From: Nemertoderma westbladi
Lineage: Eukaryota; Xenacoelomorpha; Nemertodermatida; Nemertodermatidae
Direction: 5' to 3'
DNA: 64,000 nucleotides
Assembly (NCBI GenBank): GCA_032718475.1
Contig: JAUCBJ010009046.1
Location: forward strand, 31,896-95,895
Part shown: positions 1 through 14,700 of the stretch, piece after piece
Layout: the number at the start of each line of letters is the position of its first letter
Numbering within the stretch: the stretch's first letter is position 1
Translations under genes and position numbers: made by a program
The notes under the pieces: model-generated
Databases searched by the model: none
The model's input: only the letters and a program-made list of their open reading frames with translations
Told to the model about the DNA's origin: nothing

Positions 1-254
1 CTACTAGTGGTGTTGGCGATGTATTGGTTATGCCTACTAGTGGTGTTGGCGATGTATTGGTTATGCCTACTAGTGGTGTTGGCGATGTATTGGTTATGCC
101 TACTAGTGGTGTTGGCGATATATTGGTTATGCCTACTAGTGGTGTTGGCGATGTATTGGTTATGCCTACTAGTGGTGTTAGCGATGTATTGGTTATGCCT
201 ACTAGTGGTGTTGGCGATGTATTGGTTATGCCTACTAGTGGTGTTGGCGATGTA
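1..254. repeat. 33-bp tandem array, cut by the window edge
   Basis: About 7.7 head-to-tail copies of a 33-bp unit beginning ctactagtggtgttggcgat. Copies are almost identical (one tattgg/tatatt change near 120, one gtta/gttg change near 180). Because 33 is a multiple of 3, two plus frames stay open through the array, which I do not read as coding. It lies downstream of the last visible receptor exon on the minus strand, so it may be intronic. No GTAAGT or other donor-like core is present, unlike the arrays at 1484 and 3286. Confidence 0.95.
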
Positions 255-521
255 TATATTTTATGTACAATTTAAGTTCGCAGTCATTTATTGTAAGAAA
301 TTATAAATTTTATATGGTTTGTACAATTTTACGTTATCATCTTCCCGAAAACTTTATAATTCCTTTAGTAACCGTGTGGTGCTGGCAGCTAACACCATAA
401 ATTAGTTATGCAATACTTCGTTGTTTTTTGTTGCTGATAATATTACCTAGTGATCTGGTAGTTATTAATATCAGATTGATTGAAATAAATGTGTTCACCT
501 TTCTGTGGTGACTTTCGGGTT
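255..521. other. AT-rich unique sequence between two arrays
   Basis: No open frame, RNA gene or repeat was recognised. Probably intron or 3' flank of the receptor gene on the minus strand; no receptor exon (loop C, M1-M4) could be found here on reading the minus strand. Confidence 0.5.
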
Positions 522-695
522 AAATGGTATATCTTATATTCGCGATTAAAATGGTATATCTTATATTCGCGTTTAAAATGGTATATCTTATATTCGCGTT
601 TAAAATGGTATATCTTATATTCGCGATTAAAATGGTATATCCTATATTCGCGTTTAAAATGGTATATCTTATATTCGCGAGTAAAATGGTATATT
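522..695. repeat. 27-bp tandem array
   Basis: About 6.4 copies of a 27-bp unit beginning atggtatatcttatattcgc. Units differ at the a/t before ttaaa (gattaa versus gtttaa). The period is a multiple of 3, so plus-strand frames stay open (a run of MVYLIFAIK-type 9-mers). There is no sign of a real protein. Confidence 0.93.
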
Positions 696-1483
696 CAATG
701 TTGTTAATTATATGTTATTATGCGAATAATGAAATTATATTAATTACAGTTATTCAGGTGTCCCATTGTTACTTTCAGACATCTGACACAGTTATAATTA
801 AACATTTTATTATTTATATTTTATTATAAGGTATGTTATTAATTACAAACTGTATAAAGGGTGTCATTCACTCATTCTAAGTAGTTATAATAAAAATTTA
901 TTGATTTATTTTATTAAACGACTTGTTCTGCCTAATAACGCTTTCTTATTAAACCTACTGACGCAGGACTTCAGGTTAGGCATTGATCCTTGTTGAACCC
1001 TGGCGTGGCTATAGAACTTCTATCTACATATTAATAAAAAAATCGCTACATGTCACACCTGTTAAACACACCGCTTGAATAGGTTCTTAATTAACTGTTC
1101 CAATTGAATGCCCGGCAATGTAATCTCGCACCGTAACCACTTCATATGCTATAACCTTTGTGATACGGAAAGACGCCCTGAACAGGGATATTATTATTAA
1201 GAAATGAATCACAGAAAATTCCCAGAAGTAAATTAATTGGTGATTCAAAAAGAATGACGGATCTCTTCAGATGGGAAGAAATAATAAAATAATTAAATAA
1301 ACTATCAGGCAATTAATTGTTTTATAGTTTATATGTTCTGTCTGAATGATTAGCTGTCCAAGCTATCATGATTTCATTTTATACTATTTAAGAACATTTT
1401 TTTATATTATAATTAAAAATGCATCAAAAAAAATGTTATAAAGGCAAAACATCTCGGGGATGGGCAATTATCCAGGGACACAT
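696..1483. other. AT-rich sequence, no recognised gene
   Basis: Probably the rest of the intron downstream of the receptor exon at 2412-2595. I read the minus strand for the expected next receptor motifs (NGEW, the YxCC loop C, M1) and did not find them. One acceptor-like stretch near 1182 is followed by about 35 open codons without receptor similarity. No other structure was seen. Confidence 0.45.
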
Positions 1484-2448
1484 CACTCACCTTTGATGCA
1501 TCAAAGACCCACGGACCCATAGTGATACACTCACCTTTGATGCATCATAGACACACGGACCCATAGTGTTACACTCACCTTTGATGCATCATAGACCCAC
1601 GGGACCCATAGTGATACACTCACCTTTGATGCATCATAGACCCACGGACCCATAGTGTTACACTCACCTTTAATGCATCATAGACCCACGGACCCATAGT
1701 GTTACACTCACCTTTGATGCATCATAGACCCCATGGACCCATAGTGATACACTTACCTTTGATGCATCATAGACCCACGGACCCATAGAGATACACTCAC
1801 CTTTGATGCATCATAGACCCACGGGACCCATAGTGATACACTCACCTTTGATGCATCAAAGACCCACGGACCCATAGTGATACCACCTTTGATGCATCAT
1901 AGACTCCATGGACCCATAGTGATACACTCACCTTTGATGCATCATAGACCCACGGACCCATAGAGATACACTCACCTTTGATGCATCATAGACCCACGGG
2001 ACCCATAGTGATACACTCACCTTTGATGCATCAAAGACCCACGGACCCATAGTGATACCACCTTTGATGCATCATAGACCCCATGGACCCATAGTGATAC
2101 ACTCACCTTTGATGCATCATAGACCCACTGACCCATAGTGATACACTCACCTTTGATGCATCATAGACCCACGGTCCCATAGAGATACACTCACCTTTGA
2201 TGCATCATAGACCCACGGGACCCATAGTGATACACTCACCTTTGATGCATCAAAGACCCACGGACCCATAGTGATACCACGTTTGATGCATCATAGACTC
2301 CATGGACCCATAGTGATACCACCTTTGATGCATCATAGACTCCATGGACCCATAGTGATACACTCACCTTTGATGCATCATAGACCCACTGACCCATAGT
2401 GATACACTCACCTTTGATGCATCATAGACCCACGGACCCATAGTGATG
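1484..2448 (-). repeat. 44-bp tandem array made of an exon end plus its splice donor
   Basis: About 22 copies of a 44-bp unit (some 41 bp). On the minus strand each unit is 36 bases identical or nearly identical to the end of the receptor exon at 2412-2595, followed by the first 8 intron bases GTGAGTGT. The copy closest to the exon (2412-2448) is the genuine exon end; all others lie downstream in the intron. The 36 exon bases encode the segment just after the Cys-loop (ITMGPWVYDASK). Most units keep a good donor AAAG|GTGAGT; the 41-bp variants (around 1884, 2061, 2280, 2324) have GTGGTA instead. Reading through the first donor meets a TGA in the next unit, and 44 is not a multiple of 3, so only the first donor gives an open mRNA. 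Confidence 0.93.
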
Positions 2449-2595
2449 TTACAGTGTTGGTAATCAAACGGATAGTATTGGACGTTGATTTTACAGTAAG
2501 TCTCAAAGAATTCTGGTTTCAGCCACCCAAGATTGCCACTGTGGCTTCCAGTAATATCGGTAAGCCAAATCCCTGGGATTTCCTTATCTGCGGCA
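2412..2595 (-). CDS. nicotinic acetylcholine receptor subunit, ligand-binding-domain exon with Cys-loop
   Basis: An internal exon, 184 bp. The acceptor is CTCTTCAG at 2596 and the donor is AAAG|GTGAGT at 2412/2411. It enters completing a Ser codon (AG from the previous exon plus T), then gives 61 codons and leaves in phase 0. Visible receptor features are the Cys-loop, C-KINVQYYPFDYQH-C with exactly 13 residues between the cysteines and the FPFD-type core, followed by NIT (a possible N-glycan site) and GPWVYD, the loop-B tryptophan region. The preceding GWLKPEFFETYC matches the usual WxPP...C stretch. These motifs are specific to cation-selective nicotinic-type Cys-loop subunits; alpha or non-alpha cannot be decided because loop C is not in the window. 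Its end is the seed of the 44-bp array. Exon boundaries are inferred by eye. Confidence 0.9.
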
Positions 2596-3043
2596 CTGAA
2601 GAGAAAATAAATTAAAAATGATGCAAATTAAATGTAAATAAGATATCCGACACCGAAAGTTCCGGTTCGCGCGGTTTCGGCAAGAATGAATCCGGTTAAT
2701 TAAGTAGAGGATTTCTGTATTCAACACGATGAGTAGCATGTGGTTCAGAAAATGGTAATGGGGATAATCCACAAAACGATGGAAGTCCTACTAACTCAAA
2801 CTCAATGTGGATCATTTAGTTTACATTATAATGGAGATAGGCGTGTGGGTGTGGGTATGTTCCTGCCATGAATATACTTACATCTCTAGTCTAGATAGAA
2901 ATGAAAGATATAGATGCTAAAATCACAAGAATTGTGTTGATTCTCTAACGAGTGAATGTTGAATCATGTCATTGCATTTTGATTAAAATGCATTCAGATA
3001 ATAATAATACTACTGAATCAAATGTATTTACTAATATTACTAC
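2596..3043 (-). other. receptor intron between the two downstream exons
   Basis: A 448-bp intron, donor CAG|GTAGTA at 3043 and acceptor TTCAG at 2596 on the minus strand. AT-rich. It contains a 62-aa minus open frame (2584-2772) that overlaps the acceptor and has no recognisable similarity. It is the only visible intron of this gene without a tandem array. Confidence 0.75.
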
Positions 3044-3195
3044 CTGTTGTAGACCATTACATCGGGTCGCCAACAGTCGTTTGGGTCGAACGCTGTATGC
3101 GAGATATTAAACTCAGAGAGTTTCCAAGACAACAGTTCATCTGTCCAATATAGCCGATTCCAGACCATAAATTTAACCATTTGGTTTTTTTCATC
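3044..3195 (-). CDS. nicotinic acetylcholine receptor subunit, ligand-binding-domain exon (DEKNQ)
   Basis: An internal exon, 152 bp. The acceptor is TTATTTCAG at 3196 and the donor is CAACAG|GTAGTA at 3044/3043. It starts in phase 0 with DEKNQ, the hallmark of nicotinic receptor subunits, and runs 50 codons plus 2 bases. Visible motifs are VWNRLYWTDELLSWK (loop D region, the W-x-D-x-x-L-x-W signature) and WRPDVMVYN (loop A). A possible N-glycan site is NIS. The size equals the sum of the two small exons (about 45 and 110 bp) usual in vertebrate receptor genes. Its phase matches both neighbours: the exon at 32461-32594 ends in phase 0 with a Val codon and the exon at 2412-2595 supplies the third base of the split Ser codon. 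Confidence 0.92.
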
Positions 3196-6100
3196 CTGAA
3201 ATAATTAGTCCCGCGATGTTATAGAAACAATGTGATTCAGTTAAACTACTTAATAGAGTTAATAATAAGGGCGATGATAAGTTAAGTAAGTCGTCCAATA
3301 ACTTACAACATCTGGTACCATCCGTATGTCATACAATCACTTACAACATCTAGTACCATCCGTATGTCATACAATCACTTACAACATCTAGTACCATCCG
3401 TAAGTCATACAATCACTTACAACATCTAGTACCATCCGTAAGTCATACAATCACTTACAACATCTAGTACCATCCGTAAGTCATATACAATCACTTACAA
3501 CATCTAGTACCATCCGTAAGTCATACAATCACTTACAACATCTAGTACCATCCGTAAGTCATATACAATCACTTACAACATCTAGTACCATCCGTAAGTC
3601 ATACAATCACTTACAACATCTAGTACCATCCGTAAGTCATATACAATCACTTACAACATCTAGTACCATCCGTAAGTCATATACAATCACTTACAACATC
3701 TAGTACCATCCGTAAGTCTATACAATCACTTACAACATCTAGTACCATCCGTAAGTCATATACAATCACTTACAACATCTAGTACCATCCGTAAGTCTAT
3801 ACAATCACTTACAACATCTAGTACCATCCGTAAGTCATATACAATCACTTACAACATCTAGTACCATCCGTAAGTCTATACAATCACTTACAACATCTAG
3901 TACCATCCGTAAGTCATATACAATCACTTACAACATCTAGTACCATCCGTATGTCATACAATCACTTACAACATCTAGTACCATCCGTAAGTCATATACA
4001 ATCACTTACAACATCTAGTACCATCCGTATGTCATACAATCACTTACAACATCTAGTACCATCCGTAAGTCATATACAATCACTTACAACATCTAGTACC
4101 ATCCGTATGTCATACAATCACTTACAACATCTAGTACCATCCGTAAGTCATATACAATCACTTACAACATCTAGTACCATCCGTATGTCATACAATCACT
4201 TACAACATCTAGTACCATCCGTAAGTCATACACAATCACTTACAACATCTAGTACCATCCGTATGTCATACAATCACTTACAACATCTAGTACCATCCGT
4301 ATGTCATACAATCACTTACAACATCTAGTACCATCCGTAAGTCATATACAATCACTTACAACATCTAGTACCATCCGTAAGTCACACAATCACTTACAAC
4401 ATCTAGTACCATCCGTAAGTCATACAATCACTTACAACATCTAGTACCATCCGTATGTCATACAATCACTTACAACATCTAGTACCATCCGTAAGTCATA
4501 CACAATCACTTACAACATCTAGTACCATCCGTATGTCATACAATCACTTACAACATCTAGTACCATCCGTATGTCATACAATCACTTACAACATCTAGTA
4601 CCATCCGTAAGTCATATACAATCACTTACAACATCTAGTACCATCCGTAAGTCACACAATCACTTACAACATCTAGTACCATCCGTAAGTCATACAATCA
4701 CTTACAACATCTAGTACCATCCGTAAGTCATACAATCACTTACAACATCTAGTACCATCCGTAAGTCATATACAATCACTTACAACATCTAGTACCATCC
4801 GTAAGTCATATACAATCACTTACAACATCTAGTACCATCCGTAAGTCATATACAATCACTTACAACATCTAGTACCATCCGTAAGTCATATACAATCACT
4901 TACAACATCTAGTACCATCCGTAAGTCATACAATCACTTACAACATCTAGTACCATCCGTAAGTCATATACAATCACTTACAACATCTAGTACCATCCGT
5001 AAGTCATACAATCACTTACAACATCTAGTACCATCCGTAAGTCATACAATCACTTACAACATCTAGTACCATCCGTAAGTCATATACAATCACTTACAAC
5101 ATCTAGTACCATCCGTAAGTCATATACAATCACTTACAACATCTAGTACCATCCGTAAGTCATATACAATCACTTACAACATCTAGTACCATCCGTAAGT
5201 CATATACAATCACTTACAACATCTAGTACCATCCGTAAGTCATACAATCACTTACAACATCTAGTACCATCCGTAAGTCATACAATCACTTACAACATCT
5301 AGTACCATCCGTAAGTCATACAATCACTTACAACATCTAGTACCATCCGTAAGTCATATACAATCACTTACAACATCTAGTACCATCCGTAAGTCATACA
5401 ATCACTTACAACATCTAGTACCATCCGTAAGTCATACAATCACTTACAACATCTAGTACCATCCGTAAGTCATACAATCACTTACAACATCTAGTACCAT
5501 CCGTAAGTCATACAATCACTTACAACATCTAGTACCATCCGTAAGTCATACAATCACTTACAACATCTAGTACCATCCGTAAGTCATACAATCACTTACA
5601 ACATCTAGTACCATCCGTAAGTCATACAATCACTTACAACATCTAGTACCATCCGTAAGTCATACAATCACTTACAACATCTAGTACCATCCGTAAGTCA
5701 TACAATCACTTACAACATCTAGTACCATCCGTAAGTCATACAATCACTTACAACATCTAGTACCATCCGTAAGTCATACAATCACTTACAACATCTAGTA
5801 CCATCCGTAAGTCATACAATCACTTACAACATCTAGTACCATCCGTAAGTCATACAATCACTTACAACATCTAGTACCATCCGTAAGTCATACAATCACT
5901 TACAACATCTAGTACCATCCGTATGTCATACAATCACTTACAACATCTAGTACCATCCGTAAGTCATATACAATCACTTACAACATCTAGTACCATCCGT
6001 AAGTCATATACAATCACTTACAACATCTAGTACCATCCGTAAGTCATATACAATCACTTACAACATCTAGTACCATCCGTAAGTCATATACAATCACTTA

Positions 6101-7642
6101 CAACATCTAGTACCATCCGTAAGTCATATACAATCACTTACAACATCTAGTACCATCCGTAAGTCATATACAATCACTTACAACATCTAGTACCATCCGT
6201 AAGTCATATACAATCACTTACAACATCTAGTACCATCCGTATGTCATACAATCACTTACAACATCTAGTACCATCCGTATGTCATACAATCACTTACAAC
6301 ATCTAGTACCATCCGTATGTCATACAATCACTTACAACATCTAGTACCATCCGTATGTCATATACAATCACTTACAACATCTAGTACCATCCGTAAGTCG
6401 TCATACAATCACTTACAACATCTAGTACCATCCGTAAGTCATATACAATCACTTACAACATCTAGTACCATCCGTATGTCATACAATCACTTACAACATC
6501 TAGTACCATCCGTAAGTCATATACAATCACTTACAACATCTAGTACCATCCGTAAGTCATATACAATCACTTACAACATCTAGTACCATCCGTAAGTCAT
6601 ATACAATCACTTACAACATCTAGTACCATCCGTAAGTCATACAATCACTTACAACATCTAGTACCATCCGTATGTCATACAATCACTTACAACATCTAGT
6701 ACCATCCGTATGTCATATACAATCACTTACAACATCTAGTACCATCCGTAAGTCATATACAATCACTTACAACATCTAGTACCATCCGTATGTCATACAA
6801 TCACTTACAACATCTAGTACCATCCGTATGTCATATACAATCACTTACAACATCTAGTACCATCCGTATGTCATACAATCACTTACAACATCTAGTACCA
6901 TCCGTATGTCATATACAATCACTTACAACATCTAGTACCATCCGTAAGTCATATACAATCACTTACAACATCTAGTACCATCCGTAAGTCATATACAATC
7001 ACTTACAACATCTAGTACCATCCGTAAGTCATACAATCACTTACAACATCTAGTACCATCCGTAAGTCATACAATCACTTACAACATCTAGTACCATCCG
7101 TATGTCATACAATCACTTACAACATCTAGTACCATCCGTAAGTCATATACAATCACTTACAACATCTAGTACCATCCGTATGTCATATACAATCACTTAC
7201 AACATCTAGTACCATCCGTATGTCATACAATCACTTACAACATCTAGTACCATCCGTAAGTCATACAATCACTTACAACATCTAGTACCATCCGTAAGTC
7301 ATATACAATCACTTACAACATCTAGTACCATCCGTAAGTCATATACAATCACTTACAACATCTAGTACCATCCGTAAGTCATACAATCACTTACAACATC
7401 TAGTACCATCCGTAAGTCATATACAATCACTTACAACATCTAGTACCATCCGTAAGTCATACAATCACTTACAACATCTAGTACCATCCGTAAGTCATAC
7501 AATCACTTACAACATCTAGTACCATCCGTAAGTCATACAATCACTTACAACATCTAGTACCATCCGTAAGTCATATACAATCACTTACAACATCTAGTAC
7601 CATCCGTAAGTCATACAATCACTTACAACATCTAGTACCATC

Positions 7643-8770
7643 CGTATGTCATACAATCACTTACAACATCTAGTACCATCCGTAAGTCATACAATCACTT
7701 ACAACATCTAGTACCATCCGTAAGTCATATACAATCACTTACAACATCTAGTACCATCCGTAAGTCATATACAATCACTTACAACATCTAGTACCATCCG
7801 TAAGTCATATACAATCACTTACAACATCTAGTACCATCCGTAAGTCATACAATCACTTACAACATCTAGTACCATCCGTAAGTCATATACAATCACTTAC
7901 AACATCTAGTACCATCCGTAAGTCATACAATCACTTACAACATCTAGTACCATCCGTATGTCATACAATCACTTACAACATCTAGTACCATCCGTAAGTC
8001 ATACAATCACTTACAACATCTAGTACCATCCGTAAGTCATATACAATCACTTACAACATCTAGTACCATCCGTAAGTCATATACAATCACTTACAACATC
8101 TAGTACCATCCGTAAGTCATATACAATCACTTACAACATCTAGTACCATCCGTAAGTCATACAATCACTTACAACATCTAGTACCATCCGTAAGTCATAT
8201 ACAATCACTTACAACATCTAGTACCATCCGTAAGTCATACAATCACTTACAACATCTAGTACCATCCGTATGTCATACAATCACTTACAACATCTAGTAC
8301 CATCCGTAAGTCATACAATCACTTACAACATCTAGTACCATCCGTAAGTCATATACAATCACTTACAACATCTAGTACCATCCGTAAGTCATACAATCAC
8401 TTACAACATCTAGTACCATCCGTATGTCATACAATCACTTACAACATCTAGTACCATCCGTATGTCATACAATCACTTACAACATCTAGTACCATCCGTA
8501 AGTCATACAATCACTTACAACATCTAGTACCATCCGTAAGTCATATACAATCACTTACAACATCTAGTACCATCCGTAAGTCATATACAATCACTTACAA
8601 CATCTAGTACCATCCGTAAGTCATATACAATCACTTACAACATCTAGTACCATCCGTAAGTCATACAATCACTTACAACATCTAGTACCATCCGTAAGTC
8701 ATATACAATCACTTACAACATCTAGTACCATCCGTAAGTCATACAATCACTTACAACATCTAGTACCATC
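7643..8770. repeat. higher-order repeat of eight satellite units (312 bp)
   Basis: Inside the 29-kb satellite the order of unit types (gtaTgtc short; then gtaAgtc short, long, long, long, short, long, short) recurs with starts near 7643, 7956 and 8268, and again after a two- to three-unit interruption up to about 8770. Eight units of four 38-bp and four 40-bp types give 312 bp, matching the observed spacing. This shows local amplification of multi-unit blocks. Confidence 0.7.
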
Positions 8771-11700
8771 CGTATGTCATACAATCACTTACAACATCTA
8801 GTACCATCCGTAAGTCATACAATCACTTACAACATCTAGTACCATCCGTATGTCATACAATCACTTACAACATCTAGTACCATCCGTATGTCATATACAA
8901 TCACTTACAACATCTAGTACCATCCGTAAGTCATACAATCACTTACAACATCTAGTACCATCCGTAAGTCATACAATCACTTACAACATCTAGTACCATC
9001 CGTATGTCATACAATCACTTACAACATCTAGTACCATCCGTATGTCATATACAATCACTTACAACATCTAGTACCATCCGTATGTCATACAATCACTTAC
9101 AACATCTAGTACCATCCGTATGTCATACAATCACTTACAACATCTAGTACCATCCGTAAGTCATATACAATCACTTACAACATCTAGTACCATCCGTATG
9201 TCATACAATCACTTACAACATCTAGTACCATCCGTAAGTCATACAATCACTTACAACATCTAGTACCATCCGTATGTCATACAATCACTTACAACATCTA
9301 GTACCATCCGTAAGTCATACAATCACTTACAACATCTAGTACCATCCGTAAGTCATATACAATCACTTACAACATCTAGTACCATCCGTAAGTCATATAC
9401 AATCACTTACAACATCTAGTACCATCCGTAAGTCATATACAATCACTTACAACATCTAGTACCATCCGTATGTCATACAATCACTTACAACATCTAGTAC
9501 CATCCGTAAGTCATATACAATCACTTACAACATCTAGTACCATCCGTATGTCATACAATCACTTACAACATCTAGTACCATCCGTAAGTCATACAATCAC
9601 TTACAACATCTAGTACCATCCGTAAGTCATACAATCACTTACAACATCTAGTACCATCCGTAAGTCATATACAATCACTTACAACATCTAGTACCATCCG
9701 TATGTCATACAATCACTTACAACATCTAGTACCATCCGTATGTCATACAATCACTTACAACATCTAGTACCATCCGTAAGTCATATACAATCACTTACAA
9801 CATCTAGTACCATCCGTATGTCATACAATCACTTACAACATCTAGTACCATCCGTATGTCATACAATCACTTACAACATCTAGTACCATCCGTATGTCAT
9901 ACAATCACTTACAACATCTAGTACCATCCGTAAGTCATATACAATCACTTACAACATCTAGTACCATCCGTAAGTCATATACAATCACTTACAACATCTA
10001 GTACCATCCGTATGTCATACAATCACTTACAACATCTAGTACCATCCGTATGTCATACAATCACTTACAACATCTAGTACCATCCGTAAGTCATATACAA
10101 TCACTTACAACATCTAGTACCATCCGTAAGTCATACAATCACTTACAACATCTAGTACCATCCGTAAGTCATACAATCACTTACAACATCTAGTACCATC
10201 CGTAAGTCATATACAATCACTTACAACATCTAGTACCATCCGTAAGTCATACAATCACTTACAACATCTAGTACCATCCGTAAGTCATATACAATCACTT
10301 ACAACATCTAGTACCATCCGTAAGTCATACAATCACTTACAACATCTAGTACCATCCGTAAGTCATACAATCACTTACAACATCTAGTACCATCCGTATG
10401 TCATACAATCACTTACAACATCTAGTACCATCCGTATGTCATACAATCACTTACAACATCTAGTACCATCCGTATGTCATACAATCACTTACAACATCTA
10501 GTACCATCCGTATGTCATACAATCACTTACAACATCTAGTACCATCCGTAAGTCATATACAATCACTTACAACATCTAGTACCATCCGTATGTCATACAA
10601 TCACTTACAACATCTAGTACCATCCGTATGTCATACAATCACTTACAACATCTAGTACCATCCGTAAGTCATACAATCACTTACAACATCTAGTACCATC
10701 CGTAAGTCATATACAATCACTTACAACATCTAGTACCATCCGTAAGTCATATACAATCACTTACAACATCTAGTACCATCCGTATGTCATACAATCACTT
10801 ACAACATCTAGTACCATCCGTATGTCATACAATCACTTACAACATCTAGTACCATCCGTATGTCATACAATCACTTACAACATCTAGTACCATCCGTATG
10901 TCATATACAATCACTTACAACATCTAGTACCATCCGTAAGTCGGTCATACAATCACTTACAACATCTAGTACCATCCGTAAGTCATATACAATCACTTAC
11001 AACATCTAGTACCATCCGTATGTCATACAATCACTTACAACATCTAGTACCATCCGTAAGTCATATACAATCACTTACAACATCTAGTACCATCCGTAAG
11101 TCATATACAATCACTTACAACATCTAGTACCATCCGTAAGTCATATACAATCACTTACAACATCTAGTACCATCCGTAAGTCATACAATCACTTACAACA
11201 TCTAGTACCATCCGTATGTCATACAATCACTTACAACATCTAGTACCATCCGTATGTCATATACAATCACTTACAACATCTAGTACCATCCGTAAGTCAT
11301 ATACAATCACTTACAACATCTAGTACCATCCGTATGTCATACAATCACTTACAACATCTAGTACCATCCGTATGTCATATACAATCACTTACAACATCTA
11401 GTACCATCCGTATGTCATACAATCACTTACAACATCTAGTACCATCCGTATGTCATATACAATCACTTACAACATCTAGTACCATCCGTAAGTCATATAC
11501 AATCACTTACAACATCTAGTACCATCCGTAAGTCATATACAATCACTTACAACATCTAGTACCATCCGTAAGTCATACAATCACTTACAACATCTAGTAC
11601 CATCCGTATGTCATACAATCACTTACAACATCTAGTACCATCCGTATGTCATACAATCACTTACAACATCTAGTACCATCCGTAAGTCATATACAATCAC

Positions 11701-14700
11701 TTACAACATCTAGTACCATCCGTATGTCATATACAATCACTTACAACATCTAGTACCATCCGTATGTCATACAATCACTTACAACATCTAGTACCATCCG
11801 TAAGTCATACAATCACTTACAACATCTAGTACCATCCGTAAGTCATATACAATCACTTACAACATCTAGTACCATCCGTAAGTCATATACAATCACTTAC
11901 AACATCTAGTACCATCCGTAAGTCATACAATCACTTACAACATCTAGTACCATCCGTAAGTCATACAATCACTTACAACATCTAGTACCATCCGTAAGTC
12001 ATACAATCACTTACAACATCTAGTACCATCCGTAAGTCATACAATCACTTACAACATCTAGTACCATCCGTATGTCATACAATCACTTACAACATCTAGT
12101 ACCATCCGTATGTCATATACAATCACTTACAACATCTAGTACCATCCGTATGTCATACAATCACTTACAACATCTAGTACCATCCGTATGTCATACAATC
12201 ACTTACAACATCTAGTACCATCCGTAAGTCATATACAATCACTTACAACATCTAGTACCATCCGTATGTCATACAATCACTTACAACATCTAGTACCATC
12301 CGTAAGTCATACAATCACTTACAACATCTAGTACCATCCGTAAGTCATATACAATCACTTACAACATCTAGTACCATCCGTAAGTCATATACAATCACTT
12401 ACAACATCTAGTACCATCCGTAAGTCATATACAATCACTTACAACATCTAGTACCATCCGTAAGTCATACAATCACTTACAACATCTAGTACCATCCGTA
12501 AGTCATATACAATCACTTACAACATCTAGTACCATCCGTATGTCATACAATCACTTACAACATCTAGTACCATCCGTAAGTCATATACAATCACTTACAA
12601 CATCTAGTACCATCCGTAAGTCATACAATCACTTACAACATCTAGTACCATCCGTAAGTCATATACAATCACTTACAACATCTAGTACCATCCGTATGTC
12701 ATACAATCACTTACAACATCTAGTACCATCCGTATGTCATACAATCACTTACAACATCTAGTACCATCCGTAAGTCATATACAATCACTTACAACATCTA
12801 GTACCATCCGTATGTCATACAATCACTTACAACATCTAGTACCATCCGTATGTCATACAATCACTTACAACATCTAGTACCATCCGTATGTCATACAATC
12901 ACTTACAACATCTAGTACCATCCGTAAGTCATACAATCACTTACAACATCTAGTACCATCCGTAAGTCATATACAATCACTTACAACATCTAGTACCATC
13001 CGTAAGTCATACAATCACTTACAACATCTAGTACCATCCGTAAGTCATATACAATCACTTACAACATCTAGTACCATCCGTAAGTCATACAATCACTTAC
13101 AACATCTAGTACCATCCGTAGTCATACAATCACTTACAACATCTAGTACCATCCGTATGTCATACAATCACTTACAACATCTAGTACCATCCGTATGTCA
13201 TACAATCACTTACAACATCTAGTACCATCCGTAAGTCATATACAATCACTTACAACATCTAGTACCATCCGTAAGTCATACAATCACTTACAACATCTAG
13301 TACCATCCGTAAGTCATACAATCACTTACAACATCTAGTACCATCCGTAAGTCATACAATCACTTACAACATCTAGTACCATCCGTAAGTCATATACAAT
13401 CACTTACAACATCTAGTACCATCCGTATGTCATACACAATCACTTACAACATCTAGTACCATCCGTATGTCATACAATCACTTACAACATCTAGTACCAT
13501 CCGTAAGTCATACAATCACTTACAACATCTAGTACCATCCGTAAGTCATATACAATCACTTACAACATCTAGTACCATCCGTAAGTCATATACAATCACT
13601 TACAACATCTAGTACCATCCGTAAGTCATATACAATCACTTACAACATCTAGTACCATCCGTAAGTCATATACAATCACTTACAACATCTAGTACCATCC
13701 GTAAGTCATATACAATCACTTACAACATCTAGTACCATCCGTAAGTCATATACAATCACTTACAACATCTAGTACCATCCGTAAGTCATATACAATCACT
13801 TACAACATCTAGTACCATCCGTAAGTCATATACAATCACTTACAACATCTAGTACCATCCGTAAGTCATATACAATCACTTACAACATCTAGTACCATCC
13901 GTAAGTCATACAATCACTTACAACATCTAGTACCATCCGTAAGTCATACAATCACTTACAACATCTAGTACCATCCGTAAGTCATATACAATCACTTACA
14001 ACATCTAGTACCATCCGTAAGTCACACAATCACTTACAACATCTAGTACCATCCGTAAGTCATACAATCACTTACAACATCTAGTACCATCCGTATGTCA
14101 TACAATCACTTACAACATCTAGTACCATCCGTATGTCATACAATCACTTACAACATCTAGTACCATCCGTAAGTCATATACAATCACTTACAACATCTAG
14201 TACCATCCGTAAGTCATATACAATCACTTACAACATCTAGTACCATCCGTAAGTCATACAATCACTTACAACATCTAGTACCATCCGTAAGTCATATACA
14301 ATCACTTACAACATCTAGTACCATCCGTATGTCACACAATCACTTACAACATCTAGTACCATCCGTAAGTCATATACAATCACTTACAACATCTAGTACC
14401 ATCCGTAAGTCATATACAATCACTTACAACATCTAGTACCATCCGTATGTCACACAATCACTTACAACATCTAGTACCATCCGTAAGTCATATACAATCA
14501 CTTACAACATCTAGTACCATCCGTATGTCACACAATCACTTACAACATCTAGTACCATCCGTATGTCACACAATCACTTACAACATCTAGTACCATCCGT
14601 ATGTCACACAATCACTTACAACATCTAGTACCATCCGTATGTCATACAATCACTTACAACATCTAGTACCATCCGTATGTCACACAATCACTTACAACAT

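Noticed and set aside
1090-1182. Possible next receptor exon after an acceptor-like CTGTTCAG on the minus strand
   Set aside because: About 35 open codons follow, but they lack the expected NGEW, loop C or M1 motifs.
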